Source: a virus. Taken from it: DNA of 63,944 bases. A program made the position numbers and the translations under genes. The notes beneath the pieces were generated by a model. The model had not been told where the DNA came from. It did no database searches and was given only the letters and a program-made list of their open reading frames with translations. Position 1 is the first letter of the stretch. The number at the start of each line of letters is the position of its first letter. Positions 1 through 6,832 of this stretch are shown one piece after another. Location of the stretch: IMG/VR virus record IMGVR_UViG_3300028800_000099, positions 1 to 63,944 of that record, one strand, 5' to 3'.

Positions 1-110
1 GGCTCGGGATGACGCCGCAGCAAGCCGCCGACTTCGCCTCGTCCGTCCTGAAGCGCGCCCGCGAGGTCGCACGGAAGAGCGGCGAGACGGTCGGATTTGT
101 CATCAGCTAG
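1..110 (+). CDS. 3' end of duplicated small phage protein (continues from 63589)
   Basis: This partial reading frame begins at base 3 in the third codon position set of the duplicated 112-residue protein and ends at TAG 108-110. It carries the last 35 residues, which match the C-terminus of the copies at 61983 and 63589. When the circle is closed it is the same piece of DNA as the end of the 63589 copy, not a third copy. Function unknown. The tail after the stop carries the junction sequence GAAGAACTAGGAGC that supplies the ribosome binding site of the radical SAM gene. Confidence 0.8.
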   Translation, partial: LGMTPQQAADFASSVLKRAREVARKSGETVGFVIS

Positions 111-127
111 CCAGAAGAACTAGGAGC
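1..127. repeat. Terminal direct repeat (assembly overlap)
   Basis: The first 127 bases are identical to the last 127 bases (63818-63944). A length of exactly 127 is the largest k-mer commonly used by de Bruijn assemblers, so this most simply marks a circular contig rather than a physical terminal repeat. The same 127 bases also form the end of the internal repeat copy at 61969-62338. After joining, the sequence continues from 63944 into base 128. Confidence 0.9.
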
Positions 128-134
128 GAAAACG

Positions 135-935
135 ATGGCGCATAGTCCAGATGGCGTCTCGGTCGCGGGGTGTTCGATCATCTACGCGCCTCGTGGCCAG
201 GCCGGCGAGTACGCGCCGCTGGCAACAAATCCCTACCGTGGCTGCGGCCACAAGTGCGCCTACTGCTACGTCCCGAAGGTGCTTCGCATGGATCGCGGCG
301 AGTTCGATGCCGGGGCCGTAGTGCGACCGGCCTTTGAGGCTGGGCTGTTGAAGGATGCCGCGAAATATCAATCGCTAGGGATCACTGAGCAGGTGATGCT
401 GAGCTTCACGACCGACCCGTATCCGCCGGCTCACCACGAGCTGACACGCTGGACGCTGGAACAACTGCAAGCCCACGGCTTGGCGATCTGCACGCTCACG
501 AAGGGCGGCGCGCGGGCGTTGAGGGACATCGACCTGTTCCGACCAGCCCGTGACGCCTTCGCCTCGACGCTGACCAGCTTGGACCAGCGGTTTTCCCGGA
601 AGTGGGAGCGCGGTGCCGCAGACCCGGAAGACCGGGTGGCGACACTTCGCCGCTTTCACGAGGCCGGGATATTCACATGGGTCAGCTTAGAGCCGACGAT
701 TGACGTCGAGGCGTCGCTGTCCATCGTGGATGCCACGCACGGCTTCGTCGATCTCTACAAGGTCGGCCGCGTCAACTATCTCGGCCTGACCAAGACGACC
801 GATTGGGAGGATTACACCCATCGAATGGTCGACAAGCTACAAGGCCTGGCGGTCGCCCACTACATCAAGCACGACCTTCAGCGCTACCTGCCGGCGGGGT
901 ATCACAACCCGCTGCGCGTCCCGCAACACCATTGA
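135..935 (+). CDS. Radical SAM protein, SPL/DNA-repair-photolyase-like family (COG1533 type)
   Basis: The 266-residue protein has a canonical radical SAM cluster motif, CGHKCAYCY, giving Cys37, Cys41 and Cys44 (CxxxCxxC) to hold a 4Fe-4S cluster. Downstream segments SFTTDPY, CTLTKGG with LRDIDLF, and the STLTSLD/EAGI/WVSLEPT region match the barrel of the family that contains spore photoproduct lyase relatives. The family members cleave SAM to a 5'-deoxyadenosyl radical; the substrate here is unknown. The start ATG follows a strong AGGAG and the upstream stop lies in the same junction cassette. It is the last gene of the plus-strand accessory operon that runs in from 60845. Its 3' end overlaps a convergent minus-strand frame (837-1124). 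A role in nucleic acid repair or modification is inference. Confidence 0.85.
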   Translation: MAHSPDGVSVAGCSIIYAPRGQAGEYAPLATNPYRGCGHKCAYCYVPKVLRMDRGEFDAGAVVRPAFEAGLLKDAAKYQSLGITEQVMLSFTTDPYPPAHHELTRWTLEQLQAHGLAICTLTKGGARALRDIDLFRPARDAFASTLTSLDQRFSRKWERGAADPEDRVATLRRFHEAGIFTWVSLEPTIDVEASLSIVDATHGFVDLYKVGRVNYLGLTKTTDWEDYTHRMVDKLQGLAVAHYIKHDLQRYLPAGYHNPLRVPQHH

Positions 936-1124
936 AGAACTAGGAGCCTCAATGCGCGCTTCCCAAAGGTCCCCGTCACACTCGGCGCGGGCGTGAACCA
1001 ATCGCCATTCGGGGAAGCGCCCGCACGGTGCGACGGGTTGGAATTGCGTTCCCCCGATTTGAGGCAGAGCGGCCCAACGATGGACGCATTGGATGCAGAG
1101 CTTGACCTTCGTCAGTTCACCCAC
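837..1124 (-). CDS. Small cysteine-containing protein, last gene of leftward operon
   Basis: This 95-residue frame starts at GTG and overlaps the end of the preceding gene by 8 bases, behind a GAGGTGA ribosome site. Its N-terminal half has CIQC, a later PCGRF and AEC, so four cysteines spaced as in small phage zinc-binding proteins. The C-terminal third runs antisense through the end of the radical SAM gene and looks like read-through rather than conserved sequence. No function can be assigned. Moderate confidence because of the convergent overlap. Confidence 0.5.
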   Translation of the reverse strand: MGELTKVKLCIQCVHRWAALPQIGGTQFQPVAPCGRFPEWRLVHARAECDGDLWEARIEAPSSSMVLRDAQRVVIPRRQVALKVVLDVVGDRQAL

Positions 1125-1299
1125 GGCTCACCTCGGGGGTTGGGGACTTGAACAGAACGCCCATGTGAAAGGCCGCGTCGTTCAGGACCGCTCGCGCATG
1201 AGGATCGTTCATCATCTTCGCCTCAGCGTGCAGCCACTCGACGCAGGCCTTGATCCCGTTGCGACGGCCGTCTTCGTATTGTGGTGATCGGTTGCCCAT
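1117..1299 (-). CDS. Small hypothetical protein (60 aa)
   Basis: The protein begins MGNRSPQYEDGRRNGIKACV and is predicted to be mostly helical, with a C-terminal segment rich in Ala, Asn and His. The start ATG overlaps the upstream stop as ATGA and follows a purine-rich GGGGGAAG. This coupling to its neighbours supports it as a real member of the leftward operon. Not recognised. Confidence 0.7.
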   Translation of the reverse strand: MGNRSPQYEDGRRNGIKACVEWLHAEAKMMNDPHARAVLNDAAFHMGVLFKSPTPEVSRG

Positions 1300-1700
1300 C
1301 ACTTCCCCCTTGTAGCTGGCTGGTCGATTAGGGCGCGGAGAAGGGCGGCGAGGATGGCGAGGGGCACGCGCTTGCCGACAAGGGCGACGGTATAGCTGTG
1401 CATCTGCTCCAGTAGCTGTATTCCAGCGTAGGAGCACCCAGCGCCGCCTCCGTGGTGCGGGTTGAAGAGGTTGTGCCACGCGGCCGCTGGCAAGCACCGC
1501 TCCACCAGCGCTAGGGCGGAATCGATAGAGGCGGAAGGGTAGACCACATTGATGCGGTCACCATTTTCTCGCGTCCACCATGCTCCCGTGTTAAGGCTTG
1601 GAACATCGACAGCGAGACAGATCAGACGATCCAACTCCCGATCCGCCCCCGTCGCGGCCTCCACCTTTACCAGCAGTTCCCTCAGTGCGTCGGGGTTCAT
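1299..1700 (-). CDS. Hypothetical protein (133 aa)
   Basis: Starts MNPDALRELLVKVEAATGAD at an ATG that overlaps the upstream stop as ATGA. It has an N-terminal helix with alternating acidic residues, followed by a central region (WWTRENGDRINV) and a hydrophobic C-terminal helix (LAILAALLRALI). This pattern is seen in small phage proteins of unknown function. I do not assign a role. Confidence 0.75.
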   Translation of the reverse strand: MNPDALRELLVKVEAATGADRELDRLICLAVDVPSLNTGAWWTRENGDRINVVYPSASIDSALALVERCLPAAAWHNLFNPHHGGGAGCSYAGIQLLEQMHSYTVALVGKRVPLAILAALLRALIDQPATRGK

Positions 1701-2422
1701 GGCTTCACCCCATCTGATGGAGGGGCGGGAAGGGGCATCCACATGGTGGGCTCTTCGTGATACTTCTTGGACGCGAAGGTCCGGCCCATATCGTCAACAC
1801 CGTACCATTGGGCGTCGTCATCGCGCCCCTGCCACGCAGCCAGCGCGCGACGGTTCGTGTCGGGCGAGAATACCCAGATGAATGTCCCACCCCTCGGCGC
1901 GCTCTCAATCGGCCTCCACCCCGCCCCCACGCTTACAGGGGGTTGGAGGGACGGTAGGGCGAGGATGGCGTCGGCCTGCTCTCGCGACATTTCAAGCGTG
2001 TAGCCGTCGATCTTTTGCTCAAACAGGCGGCGTGTGATGATGCGCTCTAGCGCGTATCCGATCTCCTCCCGCGCTTCCTTACGGGCTGGGGGGTGGGCTT
2101 TCAGAGCTTCATGCCGCGCGAAGCCTTCCCATGCGCGCTTACAGGTGGGACAGTCCCCGCCGTTGTCTGTCAGCCGTCCACACGTCGGACACGGACCCTT
2201 CTCCCCCTCCCTTCCTGCATCCACCCGTTTGGCGACGGCTAGGAGGGCGGGAAGGGCGTTTAGCATCCGGTCAAGGCGCGCCTTACAAAGCGGGCATCCA
2301 CAAACTTTGCTGTAGCTGTGCAAGTCATCTTGTAACTCCGCAATCTGCCGAGGCGTCGGTTCATTGGGCATGGTGGGGTCCTTGGATCTGCCGCGGATGC
2401 GGTCGTCGTGGGCGCTGGTCAT
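1697..2422 (-). CDS. DUF551-containing zinc-motif protein
   Basis: This 241-residue protein ends in a DUF551-type domain (WRPIESAPRGGTFIWV through TMWMPLPAPP), which is common in phage accessory operons and has no established biochemistry. The N-terminal half has three cysteine pairs (CGCPLC about residue 42, CPTC about 78, CPTC about 91), probably one or two zinc sites. The ATG overlaps the previous stop as ATGA. An internal ATG at the MPNEPTP residue, with AAGGA upstream, is an alternative start. Confidence 0.75.
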   Translation of the reverse strand: MTSAHDDRIRGRSKDPTMPNEPTPRQIAELQDDLHSYSKVCGCPLCKARLDRMLNALPALLAVAKRVDAGREGEKGPCPTCGRLTDNGGDCPTCKRAWEGFARHEALKAHPPARKEAREEIGYALERIITRRLFEQKIDGYTLEMSREQADAILALPSLQPPVSVGAGWRPIESAPRGGTFIWVFSPDTNRRALAAWQGRDDDAQWYGVDDMGRTFASKKYHEEPTMWMPLPAPPSDGVKP

Positions 2423-2586
2423 TGGAAAGCCCTCAGTATCTCGGCTGCGCGATCTGGTGTGTCGTCCATCTCGTACGCTCGCAGCGCTTCGCGGTGCAGG
2501 TGTTCGGGGATTTCCCCGCCCCAGAGCTTTTCAAGCTTGGCCCACCACTTGTAGAGCACGGGGTTATCGATGCCGGGGGCGTTCAT
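2419..2586 (-). CDS. Small hypothetical protein (55 aa)
   Basis: Starts MNAPGIDNPVLYKWWAKLEK and is a helical, tryptophan-containing small protein. Its ATG overlaps the TGA of a 26-residue membrane peptide gene and its own stop overlaps the next start, both as ATGA. Position and coupling are the main evidence. Not recognised. Confidence 0.7.
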   Translation of the reverse strand: MNAPGIDNPVLYKWWAKLEKLWGGEIPEHLHREALRAYEMDDTPDRAAEILRAFQ

Positions 2587-2663
2587 CCGTGCCGCACTCC
2601 GTACAGCGAAGCCACGCCGATCAGAATTGCGGCGCTGACGGCGAAGATCACGGCCCACTTCAT
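2583..2663 (-). CDS. 26-residue membrane peptide
   Basis: A very short gene encoding MKWAVIFAVSAAILIGVASL and a short polar tail (YGVRHG), which is a single hydrophobic helix with a basic end. Both ends are coupled to neighbours by ATGA overlaps, which argues that it is translated. It could act on the host membrane or on a membrane protein, but that is inference. Confidence 0.6.
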   Translation of the reverse strand: MKWAVIFAVSAAILIGVASLYGVRHG

Positions 2664-2947
2664 GACCTGATCCGATCCATGGCGTCGGCTTGAAGGTTCA
2701 GAGCCGTGGCGACTTGGCGTGCGGTCTCGGCGACGATGGATCTGCCAGGCGTACGGCTGGCCATGTCGGCGATCTCGACGGCTTGCACGGCGAGCCTGCG
2801 CAGGTCGGTGGTGAATCCCGTCGTGGCTTCTTCGGCGAAGCGCTGGAAAGCGTCATGCGCCGCCATCGCCTGTTGCGCGGCGCTGGGCGCCGGTTCGTCG
2901 ACCGGTGGTTCGGCCTCGATCTCGACGGCTTTGAGGTTGGCTCTCAT
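2660..2947 (-). CDS. Hypothetical protein (95 aa)
   Basis: Begins MRANLKAVEIEAEPPVDEPA and is Ala-rich and mostly helical after an acidic, proline-containing N-terminus. The ATG overlaps the upstream stop as ATGA. No family recognised. Confidence 0.7.
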   Translation of the reverse strand: MRANLKAVEIEAEPPVDEPAPSAAQQAMAAHDAFQRFAEEATTGFTTDLRRLAVQAVEIADMASRTPGRSIVAETARQVATALNLQADAMDRIRS

Positions 2948-3132
2948 TGGATGATCTCCGAAGCGATGATGATGGCCGTACACAGCAGGGCGACGCCGCC
3001 GATGCAGGCGAGGAAGTCGGGAATCTGGTGCAGGAGCCGGATTGCCCGGATGGGCTCGCCCTTCTCCGGAATGTAATCCTGGTAGGCGTCCTGCCAGATT
3101 CGGCGGGGGAGGATGCGAGGACGAGCGGTCAT
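2944..3132 (-). CDS. Small membrane protein (62 aa)
   Basis: A basic N-terminal half is followed by a strongly hydrophobic segment (FLACIGGVALLCTAIIIASE) near the C-terminus, so a single-pass membrane protein is likely. Start and stop overlap neighbours as ATGA. Function unknown. Confidence 0.7.
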   Translation of the reverse strand: MTARPRILPRRIWQDAYQDYIPEKGEPIRAIRLLHQIPDFLACIGGVALLCTAIIIASEIIQ

Positions 3133-3335
3133 GTCGCGGCCCTCGCGCGTTTGCGTCGATTCCGCAGTTCGATCTTCGCTGCGGTTCGTGCCTGCGCCTT
3201 GAGGTCCAGCCGGACTTGGCGACGGATTACCTGGCGGCTGAATGCGCCTATCGGAGGGCAGTTCGCGTACAGCTTGACGCGAGCTTTCGCGGCTTTCGCT
3301 TCGCGTTGGATCGCACGTTGAGCGCCGCCGCTCAC
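3129..3335 (-). CDS. Small Arg/Ala-rich basic protein (68 aa)
   Basis: MSGGAQRAIQREAKAAKARV begins a very basic helical protein with a single Cys. It may bind nucleic acid, but no named domain is visible. It is coupled to both neighbours by ATGA overlaps. Confidence 0.7.
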   Translation of the reverse strand: MSGGAQRAIQREAKAAKARVKLYANCPPIGAFSRQVIRRQVRLDLKAQARTAAKIELRNRRKRARAAT

Positions 3336-3556
3336 GGCTTCACCCGCCGGCGCCAGCCCTTGGTCGCGTGGTAGCCGTATTCATAGGTGCGGCCGTTGTC
3401 GCCGTCGATGTCCTTCTCGGCGATCAGGCGTCGGTTGAAGGTGCCCTTCCGCAGAGCGCGGCGGACCGTCGTGGTTTCGCCCGTCTCTTCGTTCTCGATC
3501 GTCGTCGGTCGGGCGTTGGCCCAGACCTCCGACGCGATGTCTGTTGGTATTTGCAT
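3332..3556 (-). CDS. Hypothetical protein (74 aa)
   Basis: Starts MQIPTDIASEVWANARPTTI two bases downstream of the preceding TAG. The body alternates charged strands (ETGETTTVRRALRKGTFNRR) and ends in a basic tail with an aromatic YEYGYHATKGWRRR. The pattern is compatible with a small beta-rich phage protein. Not recognised. Confidence 0.7.
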   Translation of the reverse strand: MQIPTDIASEVWANARPTTIENEETGETTTVRRALRKGTFNRRLIAEKDIDGDNGRTYEYGYHATKGWRRRVKP

Positions 3557-3557
3557 G

Positions 3558-3965
3558 CTATATGGCCTCTCCGTTCTCGATCCGATAAACCGTTCGCTTC
3601 CCCGCTCCGTCGCCTTCATCAGCAGACGTGACCGGGAGTCCGTTCCGCTTCTTCAGCGCTCCCCATAGGAAGCCGCGCACGGTATCACGACCCCAGCCGG
3701 TGATGAGCATCAGCTCGCCCATCGTCGCGCCGGCCGGATGTCTGAGCACGGCCACGACTAGGTCCCGCTTCTCGCCGCGACGCATCTTCGCTGGGGCCGG
3801 TGCGGTGGTTTCCGGTAGGGATGTAGCCGGAAGCGCCTCCGCGCCCGTCCACGCCCATCCTGAGCCGTTGGCGACCAGGACGAAGTCAACACCCTCGGTC
3901 GCATCGTCGCCTAAGACTGCGAGAGCCGAGCGCTTGGCGTCGGATTTGGTGGAACGAGCGATCAT
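3558..3965 (-). CDS. DUF3489-family helix-turn-helix protein
   Basis: The C-terminal 75 residues match the DUF3489 pattern: KRDLVVAVLRHPAGATMGEL, then LITGWGRDTVRGFLWGALKK and GLPV with a final YRI. This family carries a predicted DNA-binding helix-turn-helix and is common in alphaproteobacteria and their phages. The N-terminal 60 residues are Ala/Thr/Pro-rich and may be a linker. I chose ATG 3965, which overlaps the upstream stop as TGATG; a GTG one codon earlier is possible. A regulatory role is inference. Confidence 0.8.
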   Translation of the reverse strand: MIARSTKSDAKRSALAVLGDDATEGVDFVLVANGSGWAWTGAEALPATSLPETTAPAPAKMRRGEKRDLVVAVLRHPAGATMGELMLITGWGRDTVRGFLWGALKKRNGLPVTSADEGDGAGKRTVYRIENGEAI

Positions 3966-4591
3966 CACCGATACCGACTGTTGCGAATGATGTCCCGACC
4001 CCAGACCATTTGCCGCTCAGGAGCCGCCATGCTTCGAGCGTAGTGGCGGCAAATCCGCGCCATGTCCGGCAGATCGTCGGCGCTGATGTCGGCCCAGATG
4101 TCGTGCCAGGCCCAATCAAAGACGCTATCCGGCTTCCAGGTGTAGGCGTCGCCCTGGATGATCCGCAGGCGTTCGTTCGAATAGCTGGGCGCCACCAACT
4201 TGATCACGTCCGGCTCAAGTTCGACCACCGTGATTGACGCAACAGCCTCCTTGAGCAGCAACGCTTTAACCACCATGCCGAGACCGAGTCCGGAGATCAG
4301 AACGTGGCCCTCCGAGCGATGGATAAAATAGCTCGCATCCCGGTACTCGGCCGGCGTGTCGGACATGAACAGGCCCGTTCCCTTCTGGCTCAAGCGCGTG
4401 TAGGTGCCCGGAGGCAATCCACGGCCCTCGAATGCCAAGCGAAGCGCGCGCAGATCATGCTTCGGAACTTCGAACTTGGACACGGACCAATCGCCGCTTT
4501 CGCCCTCGGGAACGTCAACCTTGCGCTCTGCGTGCTGGCGAGAGAGCCAGGACATATAATCATCATGTCGCTCTAGGCTTTGAACGCTCAT
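3965..4591 (-). CDS. Class I methyltransferase-fold protein, spermidine-synthase-like
   Basis: The 208-residue protein has a Rossmann-type SAM/dcSAM-binding signature: GLGLG at 101-105 after a beta strand (HVLIS), acidic VVELE (Glu125) at the end of strand 2, IIQGDA (Asp148), and a WHDIW segment around 162-166. The order resembles spermidine synthase and related methyltransferase folds. The first 90 residues show no catalytic domain that I recognise. It lies in an operon of tiny genes, so a role in modifying a host or phage component is inference. Confidence 0.7.
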   Translation of the reverse strand: MSVQSLERHDDYMSWLSRQHAERKVDVPEGESGDWSVSKFEVPKHDLRALRLAFEGRGLPPGTYTRLSQKGTGLFMSDTPAEYRDASYFIHRSEGHVLISGLGLGMVVKALLLKEAVASITVVELEPDVIKLVAPSYSNERLRIIQGDAYTWKPDSVFDWAWHDIWADISADDLPDMARICRHYARSMAAPERQMVWGRDIIRNSRYR

Positions 4592-4893
4592 GGCTCGCGC
4601 CCCTCAGCCTTGGCCGGGACAGCTTCACGCCGCTTGCGCTCTTCCATCACGCGGCCGATCACCAGAAGCGCGGGCCGCGAGGTGGCGCGCTCGTCAAACG
4701 CCGCGACCCGGATTGCCCTGTAGTACAGCGACGACAAACCCGAATCGGTGAGGGCGCCCAAATTCTCCGGCGCATCCCGCACTGCTTCTCGGGCGATTTG
4801 ATCTCGCGTCGCATCAAGGTCATGCGTCCACGGGCGACCGGCGACAAGGTGCTGGCCCGCATAAACGATCTCGGCCGCATCGGTTAGCGTCAT
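4588..4893 (-). CDS. Hypothetical protein (101 aa)
   Basis: I chose the ATG at MTLTDAAEIVYAGQHLVAGR because AGGAG sits 8 bases upstream; a longer frame begins at 4920. The protein is helical (AREAVRDAPENLGAL, IRVAAFDERATSRP) and its stop overlaps the methyltransferase start as ATGA. Not recognised. Confidence 0.65.
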   Translation of the reverse strand: MTLTDAAEIVYAGQHLVAGRPWTHDLDATRDQIAREAVRDAPENLGALTDSGLSSLYYRAIRVAAFDERATSRPALLVIGRVMEERKRREAVPAKAEGREP

Positions 4894-4960
4894 CGCGGAA
4901 TCTCCTGTCTGGTCTGGCATCCAATGGCCCCCAGGTTCCTACGCTGGGGGCGGTTGGAGG

Positions 4961-5134
4961 TCAGGAAGGAAGAAGAGCGAGGATGTAAATCGTGCGCCCA
5001 TCACCTTCACGTTCGCCGATGTCCCGCGCGAGATCGGCGCTCGTGAATTCGGCTGCATGGTGGAAATTGCCCTTCCACGTCTTTTCGTCGTCGGAAAGCC
5101 ACTGTTCCCCGTCGAAAATGTAATAGGCGTTCAT
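4961..5134 (-). CDS. Small hypothetical protein (57 aa)
   Basis: A short gene behind GGAGATCGAAATC encodes MNAYYIFDGEQWLSDDEKTW and ends in a hydrophobic YILALLPS. It is acidic and probably a compact beta protein. About 65 bases separate its stop from the next start. It was found by direct translation. Confidence 0.6.
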   Translation of the reverse strand: MNAYYIFDGEQWLSDDEKTWKGNFHHAAEFTSADLARDIGEREGDGRTIYILALLPS

Positions 5135-5203
5135 GATTTCGATCTCCAGTTCCGAACGCTGGCGGCGTCCGTGAGTGCGATTATGGACGGGGCGATTACG
5201 AAG

Positions 5204-5416
5204 TCAAGGAAGATAATCGCTTTCGTGGGCTCGCTCGGCGGCAATTTTCGCGCGGGCTTCGTGATATTCAGCCTCTTCGATTTTGTCGGCATAGCCCGTG
5301 CCGAACGGAGTCCGGTCCTCTGCGGCGAAAGCGGCCGTTTCCCGACACGTAGCGGCGCAGCGAAGGTGCATCGCGGCCACGTCCTGATCGGCTTTGATTT
5401 GCTGGTCACGGGTCAT
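5204..5416 (-). CDS. Small helical protein (70 aa)
   Basis: Starts MTRDQQIKADQDVAAMHLRC with TAGGAGC placed 7 bases upstream. The sequence is highly charged and helical, with two cysteines close together (HLRCAATC). Not recognised. Confidence 0.65.
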   Translation of the reverse strand: MTRDQQIKADQDVAAMHLRCAATCRETAAFAAEDRTPFGTGYADKIEEAEYHEARAKIAAERAHESDYLP

Positions 5417-5417
5417 T

Positions 5418-5594
5418 TCAAACGCTCCTAGCGCTGTGCTGATAATCTGCGAGCGCGTGCCGATGCACGGCGCCCAGTTCATGATAGACGTGCGCCCACT
5501 CGGCCTTTTCCCGGCGCGTACGGGCCACGCTGCGAGCACGTAAGGCCTCGCTCATTGCCCCTCGGATGGCTTTCAGGTGGTCGAGGTGGTCCAC
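5418..5594 (-). CDS. Small basic protein (58 aa)
   Basis: I place the start at GTG 5594 because GGAGGG lies 7 bases upstream; an in-frame ATG is at 5555. The product is Arg/Ala/His-rich (SEALRARSVARTRREKAEWA) and helical. Its TGA is one base from the next ATG. Not recognised. Confidence 0.55.
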   Translation of the reverse strand: MDHLDHLKAIRGAMSEALRARSVARTRREKAEWAHVYHELGAVHRHALADYQHSARSV

Positions 5595-5595
5595 C

Positions 5596-5877
5596 TCAGA
5601 CCCTCCCCGCTAAGGCGTCGATGATCACTTGCCAATCATCGCCATCGGCAATGGATTCGCCCGTCGAGCCGCCGTCCCACACGCCCAGCGTAAAGCGCGG
5701 GCATTCGGGAAACTCACGGCGATCGGGGTCGGCGAAATCCACGAAGATGATCAGGCCCGCGCGATCGTTCAGAAAGCTGGGGCAGGTGTCGTTGTGCCAC
5801 GACACGTCGTCGAATCCGTCAGGAATCGCAGGCATGTCGGCAGGGTCAAAGTCGGGGAACTCTTCGCGGTAGGACAT
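5596..5877 (-). CDS. Acidic small protein (93 aa), first gene of leftward operon
   Basis: Begins MSYREEFPDFDPADMPAIPD behind AAGGGAGA. It is strikingly acidic (many Asp/Glu, pI clearly low) with aromatic residues, a composition seen in some DNA-mimic or inhibitor proteins, but no specific family is evident. As the promoter-proximal gene of the 837-5877 operon it should be among the first expressed. Confidence 0.65.
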   Translation of the reverse strand: MSYREEFPDFDPADMPAIPDGFDDVSWHNDTCPSFLNDRAGLIIFVDFADPDRREFPECPRFTLGVWDGGSTGESIADGDDWQVIIDALAGRV

Positions 5878-6019
5878 CTGCAAATCTCCCTTAGGCTCTG
5901 GCGGAGCCACAACCGAGATAGTAATCACCCCATTGTGGAATGCAAGCGCCGATTACGATGTTGACAAAATAATCGTCCGGTCCATTCTCACGCTCGCCAG
6001 CTAAACAGGAGATGGCCAC
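5878..6019. promoter_or_regulatory. Divergent control region between 5877 and 6020
   Basis: This 142-base gap separates the leftward operon from a rightward gene and is AT-richer than its surroundings. TTGACA at about 5961 followed 17 bases later by a CATTCT-type hexamer is a plausible sigma70 promoter reading right. No equally clear leftward promoter was picked out. Confidence 0.4.
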
Positions 6020-6223
6020 ATGATCGCTCCCACCGTCCAAATCGCCAACCGCACCCATCGCTGCGACAAATGCCGCAAACCCATCAAGCCAGGCACGTAT
6101 TACACCCGAACCGCGCACAAGGCCCGTACACCAGCCGGCGCCTATCGCTTCGTGCATCGGAAGTGGCACTTCGGCGGGTGTCCGAGCATCTGGGGATGGA
6201 TCAAGCGGGCGTTCGGGTTCTAG
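6020..6223 (+). CDS. Small zinc-binding-type protein (67 aa)
   Basis: The protein begins MIAPTVQIANRTHRCDKCRK and has CDKC near residues 15-18, a tyrosine/threonine core (GTYYTRTAHKA) and C-terminal His/Cys (FVHRKWHFGGC), a likely zinc site. AGGAG stands 8 bases before ATG. It converges with the next gene; both stop codons share the palindrome TTCTAGAA. Confidence 0.75.
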   Translation: MIAPTVQIANRTHRCDKCRKPIKPGTYYTRTAHKARTPAGAYRFVHRKWHFGGCPSIWGWIKRAFGF

Positions 6224-6603
6224 AACTGGCGCCAATCAATCGAATCAAGGCTTTCGGACGCCTCAGTTTCAATTCTGCGGAACTGTTCAGCCTGTAGGCG
6301 CTCAAGCTTTTCCGTGATTTCGGCGTGCTTTTCGGCGCTCATCGTCTCGCCAGCGCTTTCAAGCCATGCTGCGAGCTTGCCGATCGCATTTTCGAGGTGC
6401 GGACCCGTCATCATGTTAATCGGGATCGTGCGACCTTCGCTCGTCTGCCATGTCGCCGATGAGGCGTCCTGTTTCCCCATGAGGCGTTTCTTCCACCCTT
6501 TCGGCGGAGGCCAAGGCACGCCCCAAGCGGCCAGTGTGGCTTTCTTCCAGCCTCCGCGAGGGCTTTTGGCGGCCTCAATCTCGTCTCTGGTCAGCGTCGG
6601 CAT
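6220..6603 (-). CDS. Conserved phage hypothetical protein (127 aa)
   Basis: Starts MPTLTRDEIEAAKSPRGGWK and contains the phrase KATLAAWGVPWPPPKGWKKR, which I recognise from other phage proteins of unknown function. The C-terminal 60 residues form a charged coiled-coil-like helix (EITEKLERLQAEQFRRIETE). A longer in-frame start exists about 40 bases upstream. The gene stands alone between two plus-strand segments. Confidence 0.7.
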   Translation of the reverse strand: MPTLTRDEIEAAKSPRGGWKKATLAAWGVPWPPPKGWKKRLMGKQDASSATWQTSEGRTIPINMMTGPHLENAIGKLAAWLESAGETMSAEKHAEITEKLERLQAEQFRRIETEASESLDSIDWRQF

Positions 6604-6664
6604 GAGGTATGATTCCCAAGGCAACTTGATCTGGTGTAGGCACATTTCACCCTTTGGAGGCAAA

Positions 6665-6832
6665 ATGTGCTGTCGATTCCCTGAGGTTTCGCCCCGGAGC
6701 CACGACACACCCTATCGGCTGGCTCGCATTCTACGAGCGGGCTGGTTACGCTTCCACCACTTGATCAGCCGTTCCTACGCAACGGTATTCCGAGCGCAAC
6801 CGATAGGGCGATCGCGCCAGAACTGCGGGTGA
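6665..6832 (+). CDS. Possible small Arg/Cys-rich protein (55 aa)
   Basis: A 55-codon frame starts with a near-perfect ribosome site (TTTGGAGGCAAAATG) and encodes MCCRFPEVSPRSHDTPYRLA with a basic body. Nothing else supports it. The nine-base inverted repeat 6710-6718 / 6800-6808 lies inside it. It may be chance. Confidence 0.35.
   Translation: MCCRFPEVSPRSHDTPYRLARILRAGWLRFHHLISRSYATVFRAQPIGRSRQNCG

Noticed and set aside
1-127. Physical direct terminal repeat of the virion DNA
   Set aside because: Exactly 127 bases and coincident with an internal repeat end; an assembly overlap explains it better.
952-996. 14-codon frame after AACTAGGAGCCTCAATG behind the radical SAM gene
   Set aside because: Too short and ends at once; the motif here is probably a leftover cassette junction.
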